A stretch of 64,000 bases of DNA, taken from NCBI GenBank assembly GCA_019279435.1, contig JAAALK010000288.1, forward strand, positions 74,795,499 to 74,859,498. The letters run 5' to 3'. Each line of letters starts with the position of its first letter. Position 1 is the first letter of the stretch. This DNA is from Zizania palustris (taxonomy: Eukaryota; Streptophyta; Magnoliopsida; Poales; Poaceae). The notes beneath the pieces were generated by a model. It made no database searches. It worked only from the letters and a program-made list of their open reading frames with translations, and had not been told where the DNA came from. The translations under genes were made by a program, and so were the position numbers. Positions 22,792-32,575 of the stretch are shown in pieces.

Positions 22792-22832
<41 letters not shown>

Positions 22833-22908
22833 CTTGGGCCCCTTCTCGACATGGGCCCTCGGCCTTCGCACATTGTGGCCGCCCCATAGGGCCGGCCCTG
22901 GCGCCGCG
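21724..22908. mobile_element. Truncated hAT transposon with 8-bp target duplication GCGCCGCG
   Basis: The element is 21732-22900 (1169 bp). The left end is CAGCACCGGTCCTAGG and the right end, read inward, is CAGGGCCGGCCCTATGG. Perfect 8-bp duplications are at 21724-21731 and 22901-22908. It carries the C-terminal part of a hAT transposase on the minus strand and an (AT)n run at about 22794-22829. The missing N-terminal half makes it a deletion derivative. Confidence 0.87.
21987..22690 (-). pseudogene. hAT transposase C-terminal fragment
   Basis: The last 105 residues are open and contain the hAT dimerisation motif (IPLTVPVTIASAERSFSKLK, then LLNNYLRSTMSQEKLNGLAM). Upstream the frame continues with stops and shifts (DEDEEIQQSVVDSFKREYF, NVFGFLFNLENLKSLDEVDL). 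The N-terminal DNA-binding part and the first catalytic region are absent. This family differs from the BED-finger hAT at the left of the window. Confidence 0.82.
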
Positions 22909-23644
22909 GGATCGCTGAGCATGCTGTATACCCGGCACACGTAGCAGCTACTGCATCATTGCGTTCTCGCTCAGAGGACATCGATTTTTCGCCCTTAGTC
23001 CATGGATTGCTGTCTGCATGCGTCATGATGCTACATTTTCAGTTGGGAGTATAAGTATTATACCTTGCTATGGCATAAATATAAATCTATGTTAATCTAG
23101 AGAGCTTAAAATTCTAGAAAATAAATATTTGAAATACAATACGGAAACAAATGTACTCACTGAACCCTTAAAAACACTTATAAAGGATTCATCAACATTC
23201 GAGTGAACTCACTGTCAATGAATAGAGATTTACCGAGTGTTTTTTATCGGACACTTGACACAAAAAATAAATATGAATAGAGGTTCATCAATACCATGTT
23301 GGGCACTCGGCGAAGAGGCACTTATTTACTAAGGGTATGACGTAGCGTACTCGGTGAACACCTAAAACCGCAGCGGTTGGGAGGCATGCCACGTGTTTAG
23401 CCAAATGCATGGACATGTGGCATACCCTGAGCACTTCCTGATTCAACTGCTTGTCGAGTACCATGTCGGGCACTTGCAAACAAGTATTTGAACACTTGGC
23501 GTAGAGTACTGTGGCACGATTATGTGTGTTTAAGGCTATTTGTCGAGTGTAAACACTCATCAAAACCTAAAAAATATTTTTTAACAAAAATTAGTACATT
23601 CACATGCACATATGCACAAATCCATATACACAATCACATATATA
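22909..23644. other. Intergenic DNA with degenerate CGAGTGT / CTCGGC motifs
   Basis: Between about 23200 and 23560 there are repeated variants of CCGAGTGTT, CACTCGGCG and GTCGAGTGT in both orientations. They resemble subterminal repeats of grass DNA transposons, but I see no termini or target duplication. No coding frame is supported. Confidence 0.4.
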
Positions 23645-24044
23645 TACTACCACGGAAATGGTTTTTATTGATAGAGCTTTATTGATGGATTAATGACACA
23701 CGCTAGTAATACACTTGTAGTAACAGATTATTTTACATGCGTTAGTAATACTGTATTATTAGTGATCGATCGTAGTATAGATTGTCACTAAAGAAAGGAC
23801 ACCCCCATTAGTGATAGATCATGTTGTGAATAGTTAGTAAAAAAGGTCACCCCCGTTAGTGATGGGTCACAATATCACCCGTCACTATATGTTGTACTCT
23901 TTAGTGACGAATATTATTTTACCCGGTCCATTAAATAAAAAGCACACTGTCTTATACATTGTCCTGATATTGCTGCAAATGAAGGTGACATACATATGAT
24001 CCGATGTGAGTTTTAAAGTATTATTGAATTTGTTGAGGGACTTG
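23645..24044 (+). mobile_element. Left part of CACTA element C3 (subterminal repeats and start of tnp2)
   Basis: It begins TACTACCACGG, which is CACTACC with C-to-T at the first base. Degenerate subterminal units follow (TTAGTGATGGGTCAC, CCCGTCACTA). From about 23940 it reads into tnp2-like coding sequence. The segment ends at the TTG target duplication of the inserted CACTA (24042-24044). The coding frame continues on the far side at 42017 (LLNLLRDL then VPEENNMSTTVYGAKK), so the two parts were one gene. Confidence 0.7.
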
Positions 24045-24290
24045 CACTACTACAAACACTCACTGTAGCGACGGGCAAAAACATACTGTAGTGGCGGGCA
24101 ACCAGTCCGCCACTGCTCTAACGCCACTACTAACCAGGGTTAGCAGTGGCGGGAAAAGTGCCCGCTACCACTGTGTCCACAGCAGTGGCGGGCACGCTGA
24201 CATCATGAAACCGCCACTACTATGGCTAACAGTAGTGGCGGTTGCATGACGTCAACGTGCCCGCCACTACTGTGTTTCCCTAATTTTACA
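24045..24290. repeat. 3' subterminal repeats of the outer CACTA
   Basis: Multiple GTAGTGGCGGGC and GCCCGCCACTAC units in both orientations next to the CACTACTACAAA terminus. These are the expected transposase-binding repeats. They closely match the inner element's 3' end at 37830-38061 (CCGCCACTGCTCTAACG, ACCAGGGTTAGCAGTGGCGG). Confidence 0.85.
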
Positions 24291-24547
24291 GAAATGTTAT
24301 AAACCTTAATTCAAACAGCCCCACAACAAAAACACAGAAATATACAGCTTCACACAGCCATCAACATCCACAGTAGCAACACAACCACAAAAATTCACAG
24401 CTCCCACAGTCATCCACAGCAGCAACACAACAACAACCCATCTCATCAATTTATAAATTTACAAAGTTTACATTTCATGAGACATCAAGTTTACAAAGTT
24501 TACATCTATCAAAACTTCAAAATTAACAATTGTTCACAAATACATGC

Positions 24548-25306
24548 TCATTTTGTTTTATGTTTCTTCTCGGACGGCCAACTCCTATCTTGCACATCTT
24601 GTTCTTTCTTCCGAGCTTCAAAATTCTTGGAAATTTGTTGTGCTAGCCTTTTAGGTCTTCCGGCCAAACCTCTCGGAGTTGAATGCTTGGCCACTTCACC
24701 TGCAGGATCGAAGAATACTCCACGCTCATGAATAATTTCATGCATCGTGAAGCGGCACATCCTTGATACGATTCCATATATTTTTGTCTTAGAGAGTTGG
24801 TTCTTCTCGGCAACGGTTGATGGATGCGACGTCTGCATACATAACATATAAGTACATATGTTGTAGGTTATATTAGATTAACACATAATAAATTAACTTA
24901 CTTCATTAGTATCCTCAGAGACTGTCCGCACAAACTTTCCTAAGTCATTGCTCATGAAATCACAAGTGTAATAACCGCAATGCACCGAACCGAGAAGTTG
25001 TTTGTGACACTTCAAAATAGACAAAGTTAGAACGATATATAGTTTGGATTTATTATTAGAATTAATAAATTTCAAAATATAATCTTACCGGATAGTTAGT
25101 TCTGATATGCATTTCTTCGGACTTTGTGGATCACGTGGGCCATGTAACTTTTCCATGTAATATTTATATGCACTCTTAAGAACATTTATTATATCTTGAT
25201 ATTATTTTCTGGGTTTATCGAGAGAGTTGAGCACCCAAACCCTGGAGTTCTTCGGGTATATCAGAAGTGCAATTCAATGATCACTATCGAAAGAATTAAT
25301 ATGTGA
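24548..25306 (-). pseudogene. Outer element: last exons of the Transposase_24-Ulp1 gene (catalytic part)
   Basis: These are the 3' exons of the gene whose 5' part lies at 38065-41052. The exon with the protease His reads GTGATCATTGAATTGCACTT, where the Trp codon after the catalytic His has become TGA. The inner copy has DHWIALLIYP there. The next exon keeps the catalytic Cys region in an open frame (CHKQLLGSVHCGYYTCDFM, a Ulp1/C48-type motif). The last exon reads YGIVSRMCRFTMHEIIHERG to a stop at 24548. The nonsense codon would remove the active site. Confidence 0.75.
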
Positions 25307-25309
25307 TTA

Positions 25310-25560
25310 CACTACTACAAACTATCACTGTAGTGGCGTTGGGCAAAAACACTGTAGTGGCGGGCCATTAGATGCCCGCCACTACAATTTCTGGTGCTGA
25401 CGGCAGCACCAGCGCCCGCCACTACTATTGGTAAAGTAGTGGCGGTCGGTGCTGACGTCATCCCGGACCGCCACTATTTTACCAATAGCAGTGGCGGGCG
25501 CTGGTGCTGCCCGCCGCTGCTAAGCTGTTCGCCACTAAAGTATTGATGACATCACTTGCG
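25310..25560. repeat. 5' subterminal repeats of the inner CACTA
   Basis: Inverted and direct copies of GTAGTGGCGGGC / GCCCGCCACTAC follow the terminus, for example around 25320-25390 and 25420-25520. They match the right end of the outer element (41880-42013), which is therefore that element's 5' end. Confidence 0.85.
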
Positions 25561-25580
25561 ACCGCCACTACTATTCTAGC

Positions 25581-25587
25581 TATAAAT
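25581..25587 (+). promoter_or_regulatory. TATA box of the inner tnp2 gene
   Basis: TATAAAT directly follows the subterminal repeats. Downstream a donor-like GAG/GTAAATCC near 25725 and an acceptor TTTTAG/ATGG at 26385 suggest a 5'UTR intron. Confidence 0.5.
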
Positions 25588-25894
25588 GCACAGCTTCTTC
25601 CTCCCCAAGCTCTACCGGAGTTCACATTTAATTTTGTCCGTACATTAATGGCGAAGGATTTCAAATCTAGATAAAGAGGAGGGAGGCTTTGTTTTCGTTT
25701 CTTTTGAAGGATTTCATTCTAGGAGGTAAATCCTATGCCGAATCTCACATTTATTTTGTATTTAATCATGTATACAATGAGTTATTAGCGTTTTACTAAT
25801 TTAGGGTTTGTGAATAGAAATTTTCAAATAATCTTCCATTTACAGTGTTTCCTTCTCCCAAATGAACAAATATGACCCTCCTCACAATTATTTA

Positions 25895-26335
25895 TCACTT
25901 GTATATTGATTTACGTCATTTTAATCTCTTTTTTAATTTGATTTATGATTATAGATCTAGAGTTATGTTGTTTGGAGAGAGAGAAACCGATATAGTTAAT
26001 TTATTTAATATTTTTTTCTGCTTAATACATAGTTTGAATTAAAGCATTTTTAATTAATGTTGTTATGAGCGATAATAAATCAATATATTTTCAATTTTAT
26101 TATTACTAAAATTAATTCATCACTTGTATATTGATTTACGTCATTTTAATCTCTTTTTTAATTTGATTTATGATTATAGATCTAGAGTTATGTTGTTTGG
26201 AGAGAGAGAAACCAATATAGTTAATTTATTTAATAATTTTTTCTGCTTAATACATAGTTTGAATTAAAGCATTTTTAGTTAATGTTGTTATGAGCGATAA
26301 TAAATCAATATATTTTCAATTTGTAAATTACTAAA
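25895..26335. repeat. Tandem duplication, 225-bp unit, in the tnp2 5'UTR intron
   Basis: Two copies (25895-26119 and 26120-26335) share TCACTTGTATATTGATTTAC, the GAGAGAGAAACC stretch and TGAGCGATAATAAATCAAT. Only a few substitutions separate them, so the duplication is recent relative to the decay of the coding region. Confidence 0.9.
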
Positions 26336-26385
26336 ATTAACAATAATGAATTTAATAATATTTTTTCAAATAATATATGTTTTAG

Positions 26386-29300
26386 ATGGAGCACAGGTCC
26401 TGGATGTACTCGTCAACGACGGAGATGTGGTAGCATATTTTAACAGAGTAACTGAATTTACTGAAGCTGCCGCACAATATGCTTCCCGTCAGAGTGAAGA
26501 GGCAATATATTGTCATTGTAAAGTTTGTAAAAACAAAGCGATGTATCCGTGTTCAGATCGTGAAACCATACGATTTCACTTGTTGAAAAATGGTTTCATG
26601 AAAAACTATTATATATGGACGAAACACGGTGAGATGGGCCAAAATCCTCCTGAAGATTCTGATGTGCCGCAAGATGCTCATCAACATAGAAGAGGTTGTG
26701 ATCATACATCTGACATAACACATGATGATGTTGATCAACATTATGATGATGATGACGCCTTTGATGTGGAAGAACTAATGCAAAATGTTGCGCCTGAGGT
26801 GCTGTTGCAGAGAACTACAACCAAAGGATATGATAACTTTGAAGCACTTGACAAAGCATCAAAAAACCTTCTTTACGAGGAACGCCACGGATGCGATAAG
26901 CAGTATACTCTATTGTACACAATTCTTGAGCTTATGAAACTGAAGGCCAGCAATGGATGGTCTGACACTAGTTTTTTAGATCTTTTACAACTCCTAAAAA
27001 AGGTTTTGCCGAAACCCAATGGTCTACCATCTGATACGTACCAAGCAAAGAAGATGATTTGTCCGTTGACTTTGGGCGTTCAGAAGATTCATGCATGCCC
27101 AAACCACTGTATCCTATATCGAAAAGAGTATGGATTGTTAGAGAGATGTCCACAGTGCAACGCAAGTCGATACACATGTCCAAATGACTGTGTGGAGGAC
27201 TACAATGAACACCATAAGAAGAATAAGAGGTTGCAGAAGAGGAATAAAAATGTTATTGCAGACCATCCTGGAAAAAAGACGGAGAGGAAAGTTACAGCCT
27301 TAGTAATGTGGTACCTACCAGTGATTGATCGCTTGAAACATATGTTCTCTAATCCCAGAGATGTTGAACTATTAATCTGGCATTTCGATGAAATATCAGG
27401 ATGGGACTTAGCACGGATGGAATGAATCCCTTCGATGAGATGAGGAACCCACATAGTACGTGGCCGGTCTTTCTATGCTTGTTCAACATTCCATCATGGT
27501 TGTGCCATAAAAGAAATACCTTATGCTCACTACTCTAATTTCCGGTCCAAAACAACCTGGCAATGACATTGATATCTTTCTAGAACCTTTGATGGAGGAT
27601 ATGAAACGTTTATGGGAACATGGTGTCTGTGTGTGGGATGAGCACAAGAAAGAGCACTTCAATCTAAGAGCCATGATCTTTTGCACCATAGCTGACAACC
27701 CAGGACGTATGTCCCTAACAGGACAGGTTAAAGGAAAGACACCATGTGTAGTGTGTGTGGACCAGACAGAATCTATGCATCTTCCATCATTCGTTATGAT
27801 GATATATATGCGACACCGCAGATTTTTACCAAAAAACCACAAATATCGAAGAAATAGGAACCATTTCGACGGTACAATCGAGCTTGGACAGCCTCCACGA
27901 CATCGAGATGGCAAATTTCTATTCGAAATGGTAAAGAATATCAAAGTTGTTTTCGGAAAGAAGAGGAAGAAATCTGAAAAAACTTCAAAGGACGCTCCAT
28001 TTAAAAAGCAATCAATCTTCTTTAGATATTTGCCCTATTGGAAGGAGTTGGAGATTGGTCATGCTATCGATACAATGCACGTTGAGAAGAATGTCTTCGA
28101 AAGCACCATCAGTATTTTGTTAGACATACCGGGCAAATCAAAAGATGGACTCAAAGTACGAAGGGACCTTCGAACTCTCGGAATTAGACCCGAGCTTCAC
28201 CCATAGGAAAGGGCCAATGGAATTTTTTTTCCTTCCGGCTGCTAGCTATAACCTCACAATTGACGAGAAAAGATAAATCTGCAGGTGTCTACATGGAATT
28301 AGAGTTCCAATAGGATTCTCAACGAATATAAAGAATTTTGTCCCCGTAGCAGATTTGAGGATGAGCAGCTACAACACTCATGATTGTCATGTTATGCTTG
28401 GGCTATTCCTCGCCATCGCAGTAAGAGGAATCAAACATTCATTTCTGAAGATGGTGATAACATGCATGTGTCACTTCTTCAACGTCATATCAAAGAAGGT
28501 GATCGACACTGAAGAGTTAAATGAATTACGTAAACAAATGAGGGAGACTATGTGTCAGCTTGAGATGTGCTTTCCTCCTTCATATTTTGATATTATGGAG
28601 CACTATATGATACATATAGCAGGCCAAATCTTTGTTCTCGGTCCAACATACCTGCACAATATGTATGCGTATGAGCGTCTAATGGTTATCTTCAAGGGTT
28701 ATGTACGAAATCGTGCTTATCAAGAGAGTTCCATGATAGAGGGCTACACGATTGAGGAAGTCATTGAGTGCTACGCAGATTACATAAGAGATGGCAGACC
28801 AATAGGAGTTCCCGTGTCGCGGCACCATGGAAGACTCACCGGTAAAGGAACTAAAGGCAGGAAAATCATACGAGACAATAGCTACCAAACAATAAGAGAA
28901 TCACATTACAGTGTAATGCATCAGTTGGCGATTATGAGACCATATGTTGAACAACACATGCAAGAGCTTCATGAAAAGAATGAAGATCGCGATGAACAAT
29001 GGATTATGAAAGAACACAAAATTCATTTCACTTCATGGCTGAGGGATCTAAACCTTTCGATTGGAGAAACCGACGAAGAGATGATGATAAATAAATTGTC
29101 TTACGGTCCATTGAGCATGGTTAAAACATGGAAAGCATATGACATCAATGGTTTCACATTCTATACCAAAGCAAAGGATCAAAAGAGTCAGCACAAAAAT
29201 AGTGGTGTCAGAGCAGATGCAGAAGATAGCACTGGACAAAAGAATGCTTACTATTGATACATCGAAGAAATATGGGAACTTAACTACGGGAACTCTATAG

Positions 29301-29668
29301 AAATCTCTGTATTTAAGTGCCAGTGGGTCAGACATCCAGAAGGTGTGGAGGTGGATGATTACGAGTTTACGATAGTTGACCTTAATAAGGTGGCTTATAA
29401 AGATGACCCTTGGATACTCGCTCAATCCGTGGCACAAGTATTTTACATACTTGATCCTAAAGATGAGAAAAAATACATCATTGCTCTAGGAAAACAAAGA
29501 ATTGTTGGAGTTGATGGAGTCGAAGAAGAAAAAGAATACAATTAGTTTGATGAGGTGTCGTTTTTCATTGACATATCAAGGATCAATGTGGTTGAAGCAA
29601 AAATGTCATTTGGCAGTGTGATTCCTTATCTACGCACCAATGGCGATGGAAAATTAGTGCAAGGCTAG
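26386..29668 (+). pseudogene. tnp2-type CACTA (En/Spm) transposase, decayed
   Basis: The element's own transposase. The start is MEHRSWMYSSTTEM at 26386, directly after a splice acceptor. A frameshift follows within 50 bases. Domains in order are: a transposase-associated finger (YCHCKVCKNK ... HLLKNGFMKNYYIWTKHGE); the Transposase_21 core with LSTDGMNPFDEM (first Asp), SGPKQPGNDIDIFLEPL and IDTMHVEKNVFES; a DUF4218-type region (MCQLEMCFPPSYFDIM, YAYERLMVIFKGYVRN, EGYTIEEVIECYADY); and a DUF4216-type C-terminus (EISVFKCQWV, DDPWILAQSVAQVFYI). Lesions include shifts near 26430, 27400 and 27525, a CAG-to-TAG-like stop at 28204-28206 (HP stop ERANG), and stops near 28276, 29257 and 29545. Not functional. 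Confidence 0.85.
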
Positions 29669-29862
29669 ATCATTTATGTTTAGCGTGCGTATTTGTAAAA
29701 TCAATTATGTCATTTTGTTTAAGATATTGGTAATATAGGTTATTATTTAATTATAGTTAATACATGTATTTTTATGATGTATTTTTATTGTTAAAACATG
29801 TTCAAGATCAAATGAGGATTTAATTAAACATCAATAGAAAAGTTTTGAAAATTTTTATTGTT

Positions 29863-29990
29863 TGGGGCCAACAGCAAGGTTCAAATCTCAAACCGCCTGC
29901 CGGCAGCGAGGTTCGAATCTCGAACCGCATGGCCCCAAGTGAGCCCCCCGCACCACTGTGCTACCAAGTGTTTCTCGACATTGTAGGAAG
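29863..29990 (-). repeat. tRNA-like / Pol III box repeat, copy 1
   Basis: On the minus strand TAGCACAGTGG fits the Pol III A-box consensus. About 26 bases later GGTTCGAGATTCGAACC begins like a B box. The surrounding sequence does not fold into a clear cloverleaf, so I call it tRNA-derived or SINE-like rather than a tRNA gene. Related copies are at 31617-31745 and 32205-32325, with a partial one at 31240-31270. Confidence 0.5.
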
Positions 29991-30135
29991 TGTATTATAT
30001 GCTAGATATATAATCCCTACCTCTATTAGTAGTGGCAGGTCAGATTAGTAGTGGCGGGCTGGTGACATCATCGCCCACCACTACTAAGAGAAAATAGCAG
30101 TGGCGAGCAGGAATGATGTCAGCATGCCCGCAACT
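29990..30135. repeat. Internal array of subterminal-type repeats (1)
   Basis: TAGTAGTGGCGGGC and CCCACCACTACTAAG units identical in style to the element ends, but located between tnp2 and the small gene. A leader-like sequence with AAACCCTAAACTCCC follows. Confidence 0.7.
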
Positions 30136-30600
30136 GTTATACACCTATATACTTTCCACTCCTGCCGTCTGAAAACCTAGTTTAATTTTCTAAACCCTAA
30201 ACTCCCGTGTTGCCCCCCTCCACTCGTCGTCGCCGTCCCGGAGCACGTCGCCGCCGCCCTCCGCCCGTCGTCGCCGTCCTCGGAGCCCGTCAGCACCGCC
30301 CGTCGCCGCCAGTCATTAATGATTATTAACCTAGCTTTGGTCTTATTTTATTCGAGCTTAGGGTTAAAATGATTTCTAATTGTTATATTAATTTATGCAT
30401 GGTAATATAATTTAGTATAATATTACTAGTAGAATGCACTATAACAATAATGTTTTTTAATGTACTATAAAAAATTTCTAACAAAAAAATTTTCCACTAT
30501 AACAATAATGTTTTTAATGTACTATAATATTACTAGCTTAGGTTTTTTAATGTTATATCAATGTGACAAAAAAATTGCAGATCCTCCTCGCCGATTCACG

Positions 30601-31093
30601 ATGGCTCCTCCTAAGATTGAACCAAACAGTGGATCCTCAGACTCTACATCAAGTGGCGTGTGTGAGGTTTGCAAATGCGGTAAACTTAAGGTACATGGTA
30701 TAGTTTGCAGTTGTTTGGCGAAGAAAGTTATTCTCATAATGGACTCCGACTCAGAGGACGAGTCGCGATCGCCGCAACTAGATATGGTAAGTGTTGGCAG
30801 ACGGAATAATGATGAGACAACCGGTGGCAGAGGGAAATATGCCGAGTCTAGCGGTGGAAAAGGAAAGCATGCAGAGCAATGTGGCAGCAAGAGGAGGCAG
30901 GAGGCAAGATCCTCTTTTTATGCAAATTTTATATTTTTATCAGCCAATTCAATCATTGATAAGTTGTTCTCACTATCGCCGCCACATGTATTTTCTTGTT
31001 CAGGAACATGCAGAGCAGTTCAGACTGCCTGATGATGCCGAGTTAGTTGAGGATTGGCAAGTTGAGGCTTTTCATCTGTTTAACCAGAAATAG
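30601..31093 (+). CDS. Small Cys-rich CACTA-borne gene of unknown function
   Basis: It lies in its own block after subterminal-type repeats and a GC-rich leader (30200-30310), with an acceptor-like AAATTGCAG just before it. The first exon encodes MAPPKIEPNSGSSDSTSSG, then VCEVCKCGKLKVHGIVCSC (five closely spaced Cys, a possible small zinc site), then an acidic MDSDSEDESRSP. A strong donor ATATG/GTAAGTG is at 30786/30787. An acceptor TTGTTCAG/GAACATG at 31003/31004 leads to EHAEQFRLPDDAELVEDW and a stop at 31093. Read without splicing, the middle encodes repeated GGRGKYAESS / GGKGKHAEQCG motifs. I do not recognise the product. A role as an accessory transposition protein is only a guess. Confidence 0.4.
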
Positions 31094-31770
31094 GTTGGGT
31101 TTGTGCCGAGGAAGAAGAAGAAGCTCCAAACCATATCTTTCTTCTAGGTTTGACCAGTAGTGCGTTTCGATGTGTAAGCTGGTTTCCCCAGCCTAGACTT
31201 GTGTTATTTGTTTACTTGCTTTCAAATAAACGTGATGTGTCAAGCGAGCCCCCGCACCACTGCGCTACAAAGTCTTGATTATATTGTAACGAAATGACAA
31301 GTCTTGTCTTTTTATACTTTATTTGATTTTTTGAGGATTAAAAAACTATAAAGATACATGTCTTGTAGTTCAAATTTAACTTATTTTGACTTTGATCATA
31401 AAAACACACTTAGTGAAATAAAAAACAGTAAAGTGAGAAAGAAAAATACCAATTTTTTAATACATGTCTAACGTAAACCAAGGCAGAAAATGCCAATTTT
31501 TTAAAAATTTATAAGTTATGATGTATTTTTATTGTTAAAAAAATTCAAGTTCAAATGAAGATTTAAACATCAATAAAAAACATGCTGAAAATTAAAACAA
31601 AATGAAAAAGATGTTTGGGGTCAACAGCAAGGTCAACAGCAAGGTTCGGACCTCAAACCACCTGCCGACAACGAGATTCGAACCTCAAACCGCATGGCCC
31701 CAAGTGAGCCCCCGCACCACTGCGCTACGAAGTGTTTCTCGACATTGTAGGCAGTGTATGCTAGATAATC
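31094..31770. other. Non-coding spacer in the inner CACTA with Pol III-like repeat copy 2
   Basis: AT-rich sequence with the block 'CAAGTTCAAA..AAACATCAATAAAAA' that recurs at about 31970 and 32130. The tRNA-like repeat is at 31617-31745 (minus). No coding frame is supported. Confidence 0.6.
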
Positions 31771-31779
31771 CCTACTACC

Positions 31780-32575
31780 CATATTAGTAGTGGCGGACAC
31801 GTGTAACCAGTGGTGGGCATGCTGACGTCACCAGCTCGCCACTGCTATTCCTTTTAGTAGTGGTGGTCGCATGAAGTCATCGGCCCGCCACCACTAAGTC
31901 GAGTGACGTAAACTGAGGTAGAAAAATACCAATTTTTTAAATTTGATAAGTTATGATGTATTTTTATTGTTAAAAAAATTCAAGTTCAAACAAGGATTTA
32001 AACATCAATAAAAAAATGCAGAAAATTTAAAAAAGTACAAAACAGAAAACAAAAAAGTACCAATTCTGATAATGAAAAATACTAATTTTTTAAATTTGAT
32101 AAGTTATGATGTATTTTTATTGTTAAAAAAATAAAGTTCAAACTAGAATTTAAACATCAATAAAAAAGTGATGAAAATTAGAACAGAAATGAAAAAAAAA
32201 TTGTATGCCAGCAGTAAGGTTCAAACCTCAAACCGCTTGCCGGCAGCAAGGTTCGAACCTCGAACCGCATGGCACCAAAGCAACCCCCCTCACCACTGCG
32301 CTACAAAGTCTTGCTCGACAAGGTAGGCAGCATATGCTAGATAATCCCTACTACCCATATTAGTAGTGGCGGTCGGTGACGTCAGCGTGTTCCCGCCACT
32401 ACTATACTAGTAATATATAGTTTTTACCACCCGCCCAGACTAAACCCTAGTAGTGGCGGTCGGTGACGTCAGCGGCCCGCCACTACTAAGTCTTCGCCCA
32501 CCACTACTACGAGAAATAGTAGTGGCGGGCATGCTGACATCAGCATGCCCGCCACTACTATACTGGTAATATATA
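31780..32575. repeat. Internal arrays of subterminal-type repeats (2) with Pol III-like repeat copy 3
   Basis: GTAGTGGCGG / CCGCCACTAC units occur at 31787-31905 and 32358-32565. Between them are an AT-rich block and the tRNA-like repeat at 32205-32325. The last array leads into a second gene leader (CCAGACTAAACCCTAG), so this element reuses end-type sequence in front of each gene. Confidence 0.7.

Noticed and set aside
22794..22829. (AT)n run at the right side of the small hAT as a possible functional site
   Set aside because: An ordinary microsatellite. It lies inside the hAT and the neighbouring small frames come from it.
23205..23570. A separate transposon defined by CTCGGC / GCCGAG motifs
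   Set aside because: The motifs recur, but no inverted termini or target duplication could be found, so only the repeat character is reported.
29863..29990. A true tRNA gene
   Set aside because: Promoter-box-like motifs are present, but no convincing cloverleaf or acceptor stem can be drawn by eye.
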